The notes beneath the pieces are model-generated. The model did no database searches and was not told the origin of the DNA. It saw nothing but the letters and a program-made list of their open reading frames with translations. From Saprospiraceae bacterium (GTDB taxonomy: Bacteria > Bacteroidota > Bacteroidia > Chitinophagales > Saprospiraceae): a DNA stretch of 64,000 bases. The position numbers and the translations under genes are program-made. The DNA lies in NCBI GenBank assembly GCA_020628855.1, contig JAHDEL010000013.1:1-64000 (forward strand), in the 5' to 3' direction. Positions 25,448 through 35,948 of this stretch are shown one piece after another; within the stretch, counting starts at the first letter, position 1, and each line of letters begins with the position of its first letter.

Positions 25448-27187
25448 ATGAGTAACGCCATTAGTGCTAAATATAAAACTGATACCACTCAAGAACAAGG
25501 TCTCGAAATGAATGGAGCTCAAGCAGTCTTAGAATGCCTCAAAAGAGAAGGAGTGGAAGTGATCTATGGATACCCTGGCGGAGCAATCATGCCAATCTAT
25601 GATGCACTGTATGATTATAGAAATAGTATTCAACACATTCTCACAAGACATGAGCAGGGTGCTATTCATGCTGCAGAAGGATATGCTAGAGCAAGTAGGA
25701 AAACTGGAGTTGTATTCGCTACAAGTGGCCCGGGAGCCACAAACTTATTTACAGGTCTACTTGATGCATTAATGGATTCTACACCACTTGTCTGTATAAC
25801 CGGTCAAGTCTACAGCCATCTTTTAGGATCTGATGCTTTTCAAGAAGCAGATGTCATAGGTTGCACTACCTCAATTACAAAATGGAATTATCAGATCACT
25901 AGAGCAGAAGAAATTCCTTCAATATTATCTAAGGCATTTTATGTTGCTAATTCTGGCAGACCTGGACCAGTATTAATTGATATTACCAAGGATGCACAAT
26001 TCGAAAACCTCAATTTTCACTATCGGACAAATCCTTCCATAAGAAGTTATCATCCAATCCCCAATGTTGATCCGCAGAAGTTGAAACAAGCTGCTTCGCT
26101 AATAAATTCAGCAAAGAAACCATTGATTTTGGCTGGACATGGTATTCATATTGCTAAAGCGCAATCCATATTTTTAGACTTTGTAGAATTGTCACAAATA
26201 CCAGTTGGAACGACTATTCATGGACTATCTACTATACCTCAAGACCATGATTTGAATAAGGGCATGTTAGGCATGCATGGAAATTATGGGCCCAATGTTC
26301 TTACTAATTCTGCAGACGTCATTATTGCCATAGGGATGCGGTTTGATGATAGAGTGACTGGTAACTTGGAGAAGTATGCTAAGCAAGCTAAGGTTATTCA
26401 TATAGAAATCGATCCTTCGGAAATTGATAAGAATGTCAAGACAGAAGTTGCTCTCTTAGGAGACGCTAAAGATGTTCTTGAGCAGCTTTTGCCTTTGATT
26501 GAGTCTCAGAATAGGAGCGAATGGTTAGCAGAGTTTGATGCTTTCGAACAAGAAGAAGAAGCTAAAGTGATTAGTAAGGACTTAGCACAGAGGACAGATT
26601 ATATAACCATGGGAAGAGTCATGAAAGAAATTTCAGACAGGACTCACGGTAAGGCTATTATAGCCACTGATGTTGGTCAACATCAAATGATTGCTGCTCG
26701 GTATTACGACTATTTAGGCCATGACCAATGGATATCATCAGGAGGTGCTGGGACAATGGGTTTTGGGTTGCCTGCAGCCATAGGAGCCCAGATGGCAAGA
26801 AAAGACGAAACAGTTATTGCAATTATCGGTGATGGAGGATTCCAGATGACATTGCAAGAGTTAGGAGTATGTACTCAGTGGAATATTCCAGTCAAGATTG
26901 TATTGTTAGACAACAACTATCTAGGCATGGTACGTCAATGGCAAGAACTTTTCTTTGAAAAGAGATATTCTGCTGTGGAGTTGCAGAACCCAGACTTTGT
27001 CACCATCTCTAAAGGTTTTGGTGTTGAAGCTGCAGAAGTGAGCGATCCTGCAAAACTCGATGGAGCGATTCAGACCATGCTAGACTATGACGGACCGTAC
27101 TTACTCCATGTTAGGGTGGAGAAAGAAGAGAATATTTTTCCAATGATTGCTTCCGGTAAAGCAGTAGACGAAATCGTATTAGAATGA
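25448..27187 (+). CDS. ilvB: Acetolactate synthase large subunit
   Basis: 579 residues. This is a ThDP enzyme joining two pyruvates, or pyruvate and 2-oxobutyrate. The N-terminal domain has [15 protein letters not shown] and the catalytic Glu in [16 protein letters not shown]. The TPP/Mg motif is [15 protein letters not shown] ... [12 protein letters not shown] near residues 455-495. FAD-domain sequence [20 protein letters not shown] is present. The first 20 residues ([20 protein letters not shown]) are a variable extension. The stop overlaps the ilvN start by 4 bp (ATGA), typical of ilvBN coupling. Confidence 0.95.
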   Translation: MSNAISAKYKTDTTQEQGLEMNGAQAVLECLKREGVEVIYGYPGGAIMPIYDALYDYRNSIQHILTRHEQGAIHAAEGYARASRKTGVVFATSGPGATNLFTGLLDALMDSTPLVCITGQVYSHLLGSDAFQEADVIGCTTSITKWNYQITRAEEIPSILSKAFYVANSGRPGPVLIDITKDAQFENLNFHYRTNPSIRSYHPIPNVDPQKLKQAASLINSAKKPLILAGHGIHIAKAQSIFLDFVELSQIPVGTTIHGLSTIPQDHDLNKGMLGMHGNYGPNVLTNSADVIIAIGMRFDDRVTGNLEKYAKQAKVIHIEIDPSEIDKNVKTEVALLGDAKDVLEQLLPLIESQNRSEWLAEFDAFEQEEEAKVISKDLAQRTDYITMGRVMKEISDRTHGKAIIATDVGQHQMIAARYYDYLGHDQWISSGGAGTMGFGLPAAIGAQMARKDETVIAIIGDGGFQMTLQELGVCTQWNIPVKIVLLDNNYLGMVRQWQELFFEKRYSAVELQNPDFVTISKGFGVEAAEVSDPAKLDGAIQTMLDYDGPYLLHVRVEKEENIFPMIASGKAVDEIVLE

Positions 27188-27726
27188 GTTCAAAAATTGA
27201 AGAATATACTATCACTGTTTTCACAGAAAACAGAACTGGTCTTTTGACTAGAGTAGTTGGTCTTATAACCAAAAGGCACATCAACATAGAGAGCCTCAGT
27301 GTGTCCAAATCATCAATTGAAGGTATTCACAGGTTTACCATTGCTGTGATGCTTACAGAAGATAGAATCAGAAAATTAGTGAGTCAGATTGACAAGCAAG
27401 TAGATGTGTTAAAAGCATTTTATTACACCAATGCGGAAGTAGTACATCAAGAGCTAGCCTTATATAAGGTGCCTGCACAAGCATTTTTCGAAAGTAAAAA
27501 CTCTGAACAACTACTAAGGGCACACAGTGCAAAAATACTTTCGATGGAACCTGATTACATCGTCATAGAGAAAACAGGACATCAACATGAAACTGAGCAA
27601 TTACTAGAAGAGCTTAGAGAAATTGGAGTGTATGAGTTTGTGAGGTCAGGTAGGGTAGCAATAGTAAAACCAATGGAAAGATTAAATAATTATTTAAGGT
27701 CTGTAGAGACACAATTCAACAACTGA
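27184..27726 (+). CDS. ilvN: Acetolactate synthase small regulatory subunit
   Basis: 180 residues. An N-terminal ACT domain ([39 protein letters not shown], residues about 6-70) binds valine and tunes the large subunit. The C-terminal ALS_ss_C domain carries [11 protein letters not shown] and a closing ...[16 protein letters not shown]. The gene is translationally coupled to ilvB by ATGA and lies 13 bp before ilvC. The symbol could equally be ilvH. With LeuA lacking its allosteric domain, this is the clearest feedback point in the operon together with IlvA. Confidence 0.93.
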   Translation: MSSKIEEYTITVFTENRTGLLTRVVGLITKRHINIESLSVSKSSIEGIHRFTIAVMLTEDRIRKLVSQIDKQVDVLKAFYYTNAEVVHQELALYKVPAQAFFESKNSEQLLRAHSAKILSMEPDYIVIEKTGHQHETEQLLEELREIGVYEFVRSGRVAIVKPMERLNNYLRSVETQFNN

Positions 27727-27739
27727 TAAAAATAAAGTT

Positions 27740-28783
27740 ATGGCAAAAATGAATTTTGGTGGTATAGAGGAAAATGTAGTTACTCGGGAAGAATTTCCGC
27801 TATCAAAAGCAAGAGAGGTATTAAAAGATGAAACAATAGCTATTATAGGATATGGAGTACAAGGTCCAGGACAAGCTCTAAATCTAAAGGACAATGGTTT
27901 TAATGTGATAATAGGTCAACGTTCACCATCATCATCTTATGATAAGGCTATCCAAGATGGTTTTGTCCCTGGTGAGACTCTGTTTTCTATTGAGGAGGCA
28001 GTCAAGAAAGCGACGATAGTCCAATACCTACTGTCAGATGCAGCACAAATAGCTGTATGGCCTACAATTAAGCCTCATCTCACTGCAGGAAAAGCACTCT
28101 ACTTTTCACATGGTTTTGGGATTACCTATAAGGAAAGAACAGGCATCATTCCACCAGCTGATATTGATGTAATTCTTGCAGCACCTAAAGGAAGTGGAAC
28201 AAGTCTGCGAAGGTTATTTTTGGCAGGTAAAGGACTCAATTCAAGCTATGCAATTTTCCAAGATGCGACAGGAAGAGCACAAGAAAGAGTTATCGCCTTA
28301 GGTATAGGTATTGGATCTGGTTATCTCTTCGAAACTACCTTCAGGAAGGAAGTATATAGCGATTTGACAGGAGAAAGAGGATCCCTCATGGGAGCAATCC
28401 AAGGATTATTTGCAGCACAGTATGAAATTCTAAGAGCCAAAGGTCACAGCCCATCAGAAGCTTTTAATGAAACTGTAGAAGAAGCAACTGAGTCTTTGTA
28501 CCCTCTAGTCGCAGAGAATGGTATGGATTGGATGTATGCTAACTGTTCAACTACAGCACAAAGGGGAGCCTTAGATTGGTGGAAGAAATTTAGAGATGCA
28601 TGCAAGCCAGTATTCGAAGAGCTTTATGAAAGCGTAGAGACAGGCAATGAAGCGCAATTATCAATTGATAGTAATAGTAAGGCAGATTATAGAGAAAAAT
28701 TGGAAGCAGAACTCAAAGAGTTACAAGAGTCAGAAATGTGGCAAGCAGGAAGAGTCGTAAGAAGTCTTCGTCCTAGTAGATAA
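27740..28783 (+). CDS. ilvC: Ketol-acid reductoisomerase
   Basis: 347 residues. It isomerises and reduces acetolactate/acetohydroxybutyrate with NADPH and Mg. The Rossmann loop reads IIGYGVQGPGQALNLKDNGF near residues 33-54, with QRSPSSS as the cofactor phosphate loop. The C-terminal helical domain has DLTGERGSLMGAIQGLFAAQYE (metal-binding Asp/Glu) and ETVEEATESLYPLV. The N-terminus MNFGGIEENVVTREEFPL is typical of the Bacteroidota version, slightly longer than the common enzyme of about 330 residues. Spacing of 13 and 12 bp to neighbours places it in the operon. Confidence 0.95.
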   Translation: MAKMNFGGIEENVVTREEFPLSKAREVLKDETIAIIGYGVQGPGQALNLKDNGFNVIIGQRSPSSSYDKAIQDGFVPGETLFSIEEAVKKATIVQYLLSDAAQIAVWPTIKPHLTAGKALYFSHGFGITYKERTGIIPPADIDVILAAPKGSGTSLRRLFLAGKGLNSSYAIFQDATGRAQERVIALGIGIGSGYLFETTFRKEVYSDLTGERGSLMGAIQGLFAAQYEILRAKGHSPSEAFNETVEEATESLYPLVAENGMDWMYANCSTTAQRGALDWWKKFRDACKPVFEELYESVETGNEAQLSIDSNSKADYREKLEAELKELQESEMWQAGRVVRSLRPSR

Positions 28784-28795
28784 CTGCTAGAATCG

Positions 28796-30064
28796 ATGAA
28801 TCAGTTGACTGCCAAGATGAAGAGAGTGATAGCATTGCAAGACATCAAAGATGCTGAAAGGAGGATTCGAGATGTGGTGCTCGAAACGCCATTTGCAGTA
28901 AATACCCAACTTTCTCAAAAGTATGGATGCCATGTCTATTTGAAGCGTGAAGATCAGCAAATTGTCAGATCATTTAAAATACGTGGGGCTTACAACAAAA
29001 TGGCCCAATTGTCAAAAGATGAATTGGAGCATGGCATAGTTTGCGCCAGTGCTGGCAATCATGCGCAGGGAGTCGCATTTGCTTGCAACAAGCTCAAAGT
29101 CAAGGGAAAGGTTGTCATGCCAAACCCTACACCTAGCCAGAAAATAAACAAGGTGAGAGATTTTGGAGGTGAATGGGTTGAAATCATATTAAAAGGTGAC
29201 ACTTATGATGATGCATATGCTGAAGCAATTTCCTTGTGTCAAAAAAGCAGATCGACATTTATCCATCCTTTTAATGATGAGCAAGTCATTGCAGGCCAAG
29301 CCACGATCGGATTAGAAATATTAAAGCAGACCCAAAACCCAATCGATATTCTTCTGATTGCTGTAGGAGGAGGTGGGCTCATTGCGGGAGTTGGGAGTTG
29401 TTTTCAGCATCTCAGTCCATCCACAGAAATTATCTGTGTAGAAGCAGAAGGTGCTCCTACCTTTCATCATTCGGTGCGTGCAAATGCATTAACTCGATTG
29501 CAATCAATTGATAGCTTTGCAGACGGAATAGCAGTAAAGGAAATGGGGAGTATTCCCTTTACCATTGCTAAACAGTTCACTTCACGGCATGTCTTAATTC
29601 CAGAAGGTAAGATATGCACTACGATGCTAGAACTTTATAATGACCAAGGCATTATTGTCGAGCCTTCAGGCGCAGTTGGAGTCGCAGCTCTAGACCAGTT
29701 AGGAGATAGTATCAAGGGCAAAACAATTGCGATAATACTTTGTGGAGGTAATAATGATGTTGATAGACTCAATGAAGTCAGAGAACGCTCTCTTCTCCAT
29801 GAAGGCTTTAAGCATTATTTTATTATCAAGTTTCCGCAAAGAGCCGGTGCTTTGAAGGAGTTCTTAAATTTATTAGGTCCATCCGATGATATTACTCATT
29901 TTGAATACACTAAGAAGACCAATAGGGTAGCTGGTCCTGCACTTGTGGGTATCGAACTCAACCATTCGAAAGACTTCGAATCACTGATAGAAAGAATGAC
30001 TGCGGCATCAATTCAATTTCAGCATTTAAATGAGAATCCTATGTTGTTTGAAATGTTGGTTTAA
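28796..30064 (+). CDS. ilvA: Threonine dehydratase (biosynthetic)
   Basis: 422 residues. A PLP enzyme converting threonine to 2-oxobutyrate, the entry to isoleucine. The PLP lysine is in RSFKIRGAYNKM near residue 62. The phosphate-cup loop is VGGGGLIAGVGSC near 190, and the C-terminal end of the catalytic domain reads IILCGGNNDVDR. A single ACT-like regulatory domain follows (about 335-422, HYFIIKFPQRAGALKEFL), shorter than the double-domain E. coli form. The start could also be Met 8. It is last in the operon. No clear terminator follows before the next promoter at 30118. Confidence 0.93.
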   Translation: MNQLTAKMKRVIALQDIKDAERRIRDVVLETPFAVNTQLSQKYGCHVYLKREDQQIVRSFKIRGAYNKMAQLSKDELEHGIVCASAGNHAQGVAFACNKLKVKGKVVMPNPTPSQKINKVRDFGGEWVEIILKGDTYDDAYAEAISLCQKSRSTFIHPFNDEQVIAGQATIGLEILKQTQNPIDILLIAVGGGGLIAGVGSCFQHLSPSTEIICVEAEGAPTFHHSVRANALTRLQSIDSFADGIAVKEMGSIPFTIAKQFTSRHVLIPEGKICTTMLELYNDQGIIVEPSGAVGVAALDQLGDSIKGKTIAIILCGGNNDVDRLNEVRERSLLHEGFKHYFIIKFPQRAGALKEFLNLLGPSDDITHFEYTKKTNRVAGPALVGIELNHSKDFESLIERMTAASIQFQHLNENPMLFEMLV

Positions 30065-30117
30065 GTAAATTTTAGCGCACTAACCAATGACCTACAATTA
30101 ATTATACTTTAAAATTA

Positions 30118-30148
30118 TTTGTAATATGTAATTATTGATGTAATTTCG
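30118..30148 (+). promoter_or_regulatory. Bacteroidota promoter for the 30171 gene
   Basis: TTTG at 30118-30121, a 19-nt spacer, then TAATTTCG at 30141-30148 (one mismatch to TAnnTTTG). The ATG follows 23 bp after the -7 box. Spacing and both elements fit the Bacteroidota consensus, so the giant gene probably has its own promoter rather than depending on the ilv operon. Confidence 0.6.
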
Positions 30149-30170
30149 CTAGCTACAAACACCAAAAGCC

Positions 30171-33100
30171 ATGCGATTTCCATGTTCCCTTATTGTACTT
30201 GCTGTACTAAGCGCATATCTAGGTAATACTCAAGTTTCTATCCCTATAGAGCAAGACTTTAACAATTCTCATAAAGGTTGTGCAGTCAAGCCACCAAGTA
30301 AAGAACAGATCAAGTACACATTAGATGTTATTGATCAAGAAGCTCTGAGAAATAATGGTACGACAAAACTACCAATGCGTCTGCATATTGTCAGGCAATC
30401 TAATGGTTCGGGTGGTGTTGATCTCGATTGGGTCAACTTGAATATTGCGCAATTAAATAACAGACTCTATCCAATCGGCATAGAATGGTATATCGCGGAT
30501 ATCAACTATATAGATAATTCGACTTTTTATGACTTTGATGCAATGACTGAAGAAGAAGCCATGTGTGGTCCTAATGAGCAGCCTGATGCTGCTAATGTCT
30601 TTTTTGTCAATTCATTGAATGTCGATGGTGTTAACTTCTGCGGCTTTTCTTACTATCCAGTAAATATGCCTGAGTCCTTAAGATTATTTATGAGAAATGA
30701 TTGCATGGAATCTGCAACCAATGGCACTTTCGTCCACGAGTTTGGTCATTTCTTTAATCTTTTTCATACCCATGAAGGCACAGAGAATGGCAATACTCAT
30801 GCTAATGCAGAACATGTTGCTAGAACAGGACCTCAATCAAATTGCTCAACAAAAGGTGATCTGCTCTGTGATACTAATGCAGATCCAGCTGGAAACATCA
30901 ATGCTAACTGTATGTACATTGATGGAGCCACTGATATTTATGGTAATACATACAATCCGCCAGTAAACAATATCATGTCATATTATCCAAAGATTTGTGG
31001 ATGGAACTTTACTCCACAGCAATATAGTCGGATGAATGGTGGATTAAGTTCTAGATTAGCACATAATGCCTATAATGTTGATGGTGCAAATCCACAGAAT
31101 GTCACAGACCCTTCCAACCTCACTGTAGCAATAAATACTCAGTATCAAGTAGTCTTAAATTGGTCAGATAATGCTTCTAATGAAGCAGGGTATCTCATAG
31201 AACGATCTCTTGATGGTGTAACTTTCGAACCATTGTTTTTAGGAGGCGTGGGACCGAATACAACTTCCTATATCGACATTGGCGTTCTACCAAATACAAT
31301 GTATTACTATCGAATTAAGGCTTCAAATGATAATGCAGACCACTATACTAATGTGGCTAATATCTTCTCAGGCCAAATCTATTGTACACCGACGCATCAA
31401 TCTGATAATTGCTCGGCTGCTGGAGTCGGTGTTGGAATCCAGAATTTCATGCTATTAAATGGAACTACTCCACTGATAGATAATAATTCTGGTTGCGGAG
31501 GGCCACTTTCAATTTATAATGGCATCATTACACCAGGAAATATCACAACAGCTACCTCCTATAACTTCTCTGCAGAGACAATTAATTCCGGAGGAAGTTA
31601 TATTGAACAAAATCTTTCAATATGGATAGATGCAAATCAAGACGGAGACTTTGATGATAGTAATGAACTTTTGTATCAGTCCAATTTTACACCACCTGCA
31701 CCGGTGACCATCACTGGAAGTATCGCAATACCTAATTGTGCATTAAGTGGGGTGACTACCTTGAGGGTGAGAACTCGATATTTACCTAATGGAGTGGTGA
31801 GTGAGCCATGTGGATTCTACAATTTTGGTGAAGCTGAAGACTATCCTGTCAATGTCTCCAGTTCGGTTGGCACGAATCCTCAAATTACTGTCAATGAGAA
31901 CTCAGGTGTTCCAAATGATAATTCGATCTGTGATGGAGATCCAGCTACATTGACAGCAAGTGGAGGTGTAACTTATCTCTGGGATAATGGCACAACAAAC
32001 CCAGTCAGAGTTGTGAATTCAGGTAATACATACACTGTAACTGTAACGAATAGTTTAGGATGTACAGATACAGAATCGGTCTCTATTGCAGGGACAGTAA
32101 GCCCTACAGCAACCATTTTCGTCAGTGAAGATTCTGGTGCTCAGAGTAATGATGGTTTGTTGTGTGCAGGTGATAATGCCCAGTTGATTGCTGGAGGTGG
32201 AAGTACATTCTTATGGGAGAATAATGGTTCTCAGGCTATTAGAACTGTCTCAAATTCAGGAACCTATAGCTTGACCGTAACGACTTCTAATGGATGCTCA
32301 GATCAGACCTCTGTAAGCCTTGATTTCACTTCGGTAAATGCTGATATTTCGTTGTCTGAAAATTCTGGGCACACGCCAAATGATGGTAATCTCTGTGATG
32401 GAGATATTGCAGAATTAACAGCTTCTGGGGGTGTTTCTTATCTCTGGGAAAACGGATCTTCAAATAGTGTGCGGCAGGTAACCTCAACAGGAACATATCA
32501 AGTGACAGTATTTGATGCGGGTGGTTGTTCCGATATAGAGTCAATAAATTTGAGTTTCACTGGAGCAGGTTCAACAGACATAGTTGTTGCAGAAAACTCA
32601 GGAAATACGAGCAATGATGGACAACTTTGTGCAGGAGATGTAGCACAAATTATTGCTACTGGTGGTGCACAATACCTCTGGTCGACTGGAGCAAATTCTA
32701 ATGCGATTAATGCTTCAGAATCTGGTACTTATACAGTCTCTATTACGACTGAAAATGGATGTGTAAGCGTTGAGTCACTTGACATTACAGTGAAGACGTC
32801 CGATCAAGCTGTTATTGACTATGATGATGCTTCAGGAGTCTTAGCCGATGATGGAGTTATCTGTTCAGGTTCTGATGTGACATTGATTGCAAGTACAGGT
32901 CAGTCATACCTTTGGGAGAATGGATGGACGAATGCATTGCGGACGGTATCGAGTGCTGGGACTTATAATGTAACGATTACAGATTTTGATGGTTGTACTA
33001 GTGCTACATCTTCCGAGGTGTCAGTTACACCACTTCCGGACATCACCATCTCTATTGAAGATACCTCAGGTAGTAGTCCAGATGATGGAAACCTGTGTAA

Positions 33101-35948
33101 TGGTGATTCTGCTTTATTAAATGCATCGGGAGGGAATAACTACATCTGGAATACAGGCTCTAATAATCCAACAATCACTGTAAGTTCAGGTGGAACATAT
33201 AGTGTAACAGCTACAGATCAGAATGCATGTTCTGCATCTGATCAAGCAAGCATAACTGTGAGTGAAACGATTAATGGTGGTATTCAAGTGTCAGACTCTT
33301 CTGGATCAGCAAATGATGATGGTAGATTGTGCGATGGTGAAAGTGCTGTTTTGACAGCCTTTGGAGGGAGTGCTTTTCTTTGGGAAGATGGAAGCACCAA
33401 TGCAGAAAGGACTGTTTTTTCGTCGGGTAATTATACCGTGACATTAACTAATAGCGCTGGGTGTCAAGTCAATTATACGAGTACCATTTTAGTGGATCCA
33501 TTACCGTTGGCGAACATTACAATCCTTGAAAACTCAGGGAATAGCAATTCTGATGGCCTGCTCTGTGAGGGAGATGAAGCAATTCTTCAGGCCTCTGGAG
33601 GTGTCTCCTATCAATGGGATGATGGAAGCACTAATCTCAATAGGATAGTTTCAACAGCAGGCACCTATCAAGTGACGGTATACAATGCTCAAGGATGTTC
33701 TTCAACAAGTGTAACAACCATAGATGTTATCTCTATGGTTGAATCAGATATTGAGATTGACGAAACATCTGGTGATGACTCTGATGATGGTCTATTATGT
33801 GAAGGCGATATTGCAACATTGACCGCATTAGGTGGAACTAGTTACCAATGGAATACTGGCCAAACTAATGCAAGCATCCAGGTGAGCTCAGAAGGGAATT
33901 ATACAGTTACCATCACAAACGCAAACGGCTGTACGGAAATAGAAGATTTCTACGTGCAGTATCAAACAGTACAACAATTACCAATAGTTGTACAAGAAGA
34001 GTCAGGAAATCTCTCAGATGATGGTGTACTCTGTGCAGGTGATATTGCTCAGTTAACTGCTGGTAATGGGACTTCCTATCTTTGGGATAATGGTTCCACA
34101 ACACCATCGATTTCAGTAGGAGATCAAGGAGAATATAGAGTTACAGTCACTCAGACAGGTGGTTGCTCTTATGTTGAGCAAATAGCTATTACCACTCATC
34201 CTCTCCCACAAGCTTCAATACAATACATTGATAATTCAGGACTACTGCCAAATGATGGAGAATTCTGTGCAGGAGATAATCTGACTCTCCAAGCTTCAGG
34301 CAATGGCAGTTATGAATGGAATACAGGTAACACCAGCCAGACACTCAGTGTAGACGAAAGTGGATTTTATGCTGTTACTGTAACTAGTATTGAAGGATGT
34401 CAAGCATCTGCTCAAGCACAGACTACAGAATTAAGCATTCAAGACATTGAAATAGAAATCATTGAAGAGTCTGGTAGTACAAACAATGATGGTGTATTGT
34501 GTGATGGTGCAAGTGCTAATCTAGTCATTCAAGATATTACAAATATTCAGTGGAGTACAGGTAGTAATGATTCTGCAATTGCAGTTAACTCTGCAGGCTC
34601 TTATACTGTATCTGGACTAGATTCTCAAGGTTGCGATGTAGAAGATCAGGTTACTATTTCTGTTAATTCAATCCAGTCTCCTGAGATAAGTATTTCAGAG
34701 TCAAGTGGTCTTGAAAATAATGATGGACTACTTTGTAATGGTGATACTGCATTATTATCGACTATCGGATCAAATGTTGTTTGGAGCAATGGAGCAACAA
34801 CAACAAGCATTGAAGCTAGTCAAGGAGGTGACTACAGTGTGACTGTGTCTGATAATTCTGGGTGCTCCGCAAGCTCAAACCAAATTTTGACTTATTCGGA
34901 ATTACCTGAGGTTACTGTTACAATTGAGGAAGAATCAGGTCTATTCCCAAATGACAATGTACTTTGCGATGGAGATGCTGCTACTATTACAGTAGTAACG
35001 TCAGATGAAATAGAGTGGGAGGATGGTAGCAATGTCAATACAAAAGTCTTAACAGAATCAGGAAGTTATAAAGTGAATGTCAGTAATGCGTTTGGCTGTG
35101 TTACGGAGTCTGAGGTCTCTCTTTCGACAAATGAAAATCCAGATGTAGCCATTGAGATTAATGAAAATTCTGGTGGAGTAGACAATGATGGTATTATAGA
35201 TTTTGGAGATACAGCTCTACTGAGTGCTAAAGGAGCAAACTCCTATCTCTGGGATGATGGGACAACCATAGATGTGAGGTTCGTTTCTGAAGAAGGCGAT
35301 TACAGTGTGACAGGGACAAGCATGGATGGGTGTGAAGGTGTTGATGTTGCAACAATTGTGTATTCACCAATTCTCTCTCTCTACGAAATTCAGTTGGTCG
35401 GAGAAGTACAAGGAGATTATATAGACCTGACTTGGAAAGTCACCAGCGATGATCATTTGGTAGGATATAGAATTGAAAGGAGTCTTGGTTCTGGTCAGTT
35501 TGATCAAATCGGTTATCTAGAATCTAGCTCAAGTGCCCAAGAAATGACCTATTCATTAATAGATAATGATATAGATGTTGACGCAGACTATTATTATAGG
35601 ATCAGTGCAGAAAGAATGGACGGAGAGCTATTACTAAGTAATGTCATAGCACTACAGACAGGTCCTACGTCGGTTCTGCAGAATCCACCTACACAAGTCT
35701 ATCCAAACCCAAGTGTGTCAACCTTATATTTTGAAGTAAATAATACAATTGAGAATTCGGAAGTGAGTGTTGATATTATTGATAGTTCAGGAAGAATACT
35801 AGAGAGAGGCTTCTACTTAGGTGTTGCAGAACAGCTTCAAGAGTATGAATACTTCCTTGATGTTTCAAGTTTGAATTCTGGGTTGTATATATTTAGACTG
35901 AACGTAGGACCAACCGCAAAGGACCACAAGATAATTATCCAAAAGTAG
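30171..35948 (+). CDS. Giant T9SS-secreted M43-like metalloprotease with 15 Cys repeats (family member 1)
   Basis: 1925 residues. Order: signal peptide (to about 21); family motif PPSKEQIKYTLDV (about 42-54); M43/pappalysin-type peptidase with zinc site H189-E-F-G-H193-FFNLF-H199 and Met-turn NNIMSYY (Met 269); a fibronectin type III-like domain (about 310-395); a GEVED domain with calcium-like DANQDGDFDDSNE and GEAEDY (about 405-560); 15 tandem repeats of about 78 residues (572-1733); a second FN3-like module (LTWKVTSDDHLVGYRIERS); and a type A T9SS sorting domain from VYPNPSVSTLYFEV to the end. Each repeat but the last has two Cys (LCxGD and GC). The protein is likely exposed or released at the cell surface. 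Peptidase activity is inferred from intact metal ligands. The 3' end overlaps the convergent TSUP gene by 14 bp. Confidence 0.85.
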   Translation: MRFPCSLIVLAVLSAYLGNTQVSIPIEQDFNNSHKGCAVKPPSKEQIKYTLDVIDQEALRNNGTTKLPMRLHIVRQSNGSGGVDLDWVNLNIAQLNNRLYPIGIEWYIADINYIDNSTFYDFDAMTEEEAMCGPNEQPDAANVFFVNSLNVDGVNFCGFSYYPVNMPESLRLFMRNDCMESATNGTFVHEFGHFFNLFHTHEGTENGNTHANAEHVARTGPQSNCSTKGDLLCDTNADPAGNINANCMYIDGATDIYGNTYNPPVNNIMSYYPKICGWNFTPQQYSRMNGGLSSRLAHNAYNVDGANPQNVTDPSNLTVAINTQYQVVLNWSDNASNEAGYLIERSLDGVTFEPLFLGGVGPNTTSYIDIGVLPNTMYYYRIKASNDNADHYTNVANIFSGQIYCTPTHQSDNCSAAGVGVGIQNFMLLNGTTPLIDNNSGCGGPLSIYNGIITPGNITTATSYNFSAETINSGGSYIEQNLSIWIDANQDGDFDDSNELLYQSNFTPPAPVTITGSIAIPNCALSGVTTLRVRTRYLPNGVVSEPCGFYNFGEAEDYPVNVSSSVGTNPQITVNENSGVPNDNSICDGDPATLTASGGVTYLWDNGTTNPVRVVNSGNTYTVTVTNSLGCTDTESVSIAGTVSPTATIFVSEDSGAQSNDGLLCAGDNAQLIAGGGSTFLWENNGSQAIRTVSNSGTYSLTVTTSNGCSDQTSVSLDFTSVNADISLSENSGHTPNDGNLCDGDIAELTASGGVSYLWENGSSNSVRQVTSTGTYQVTVFDAGGCSDIESINLSFTGAGSTDIVVAENSGNTSNDGQLCAGDVAQIIATGGAQYLWSTGANSNAINASESGTYTVSITTENGCVSVESLDITVKTSDQAVIDYDDASGVLADDGVICSGSDVTLIASTGQSYLWENGWTNALRTVSSAGTYNVTITDFDGCTSATSSEVSVTPLPDITISIEDTSGSSPDDGNLCNGDSALLNASGGNNYIWNTGSNNPTITVSSGGTYSVTATDQNACSASDQASITVSETINGGIQVSDSSGSANDDGRLCDGESAVLTAFGGSAFLWEDGSTNAERTVFSSGNYTVTLTNSAGCQVNYTSTILVDPLPLANITILENSGNSNSDGLLCEGDEAILQASGGVSYQWDDGSTNLNRIVSTAGTYQVTVYNAQGCSSTSVTTIDVISMVESDIEIDETSGDDSDDGLLCEGDIATLTALGGTSYQWNTGQTNASIQVSSEGNYTVTITNANGCTEIEDFYVQYQTVQQLPIVVQEESGNLSDDGVLCAGDIAQLTAGNGTSYLWDNGSTTPSISVGDQGEYRVTVTQTGGCSYVEQIAITTHPLPQASIQYIDNSGLLPNDGEFCAGDNLTLQASGNGSYEWNTGNTSQTLSVDESGFYAVTVTSIEGCQASAQAQTTELSIQDIEIEIIEESGSTNNDGVLCDGASANLVIQDITNIQWSTGSNDSAIAVNSAGSYTVSGLDSQGCDVEDQVTISVNSIQSPEISISESSGLENNDGLLCNGDTALLSTIGSNVVWSNGATTTSIEASQGGDYSVTVSDNSGCSASSNQILTYSELPEVTVTIEEESGLFPNDNVLCDGDAATITVVTSDEIEWEDGSNVNTKVLTESGSYKVNVSNAFGCVTESEVSLSTNENPDVAIEINENSGGVDNDGIIDFGDTALLSAKGANSYLWDDGTTIDVRFVSEEGDYSVTGTSMDGCEGVDVATIVYSPILSLYEIQLVGEVQGDYIDLTWKVTSDDHLVGYRIERSLGSGQFDQIGYLESSSSAQEMTYSLIDNDIDVDADYYYRISAERMDGELLLSNVIALQTGPTSVLQNPPTQVYPNPSVSTLYFEVNNTIENSEVSVDIIDSSGRILERGFYLGVAEQLQEYEYFLDVSSLNSGLYIFRLNVGPTAKDHKIIIQK
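31884..35370 (+). repeat. 15 tandem repeat units of about 78 codons
   Basis: Units follow the pattern I-x-V-x-E-x-SG-x4-NDG-x-LC-x-GD-x-A-x-L-x-A-x-GG-x-SYLW-x-NGS ... GTYTVTVT-x4-GC. They are diverged from one another (roughly one third to one half identical by eye), apart from the conserved core. The last unit has FGD in place of the CxGD motif. They are coding, not a CRISPR or intergenic repeat. Confidence 0.85.

Noticed and set aside
35935-35948. Overlap of the first giant gene with the TSUP gene as a sign of error
   Set aside because: Both ends are supported (sorting domain end and last TSUP helix) and short convergent overlaps occur elsewhere in the window (6617-6620 and 9873-9910).
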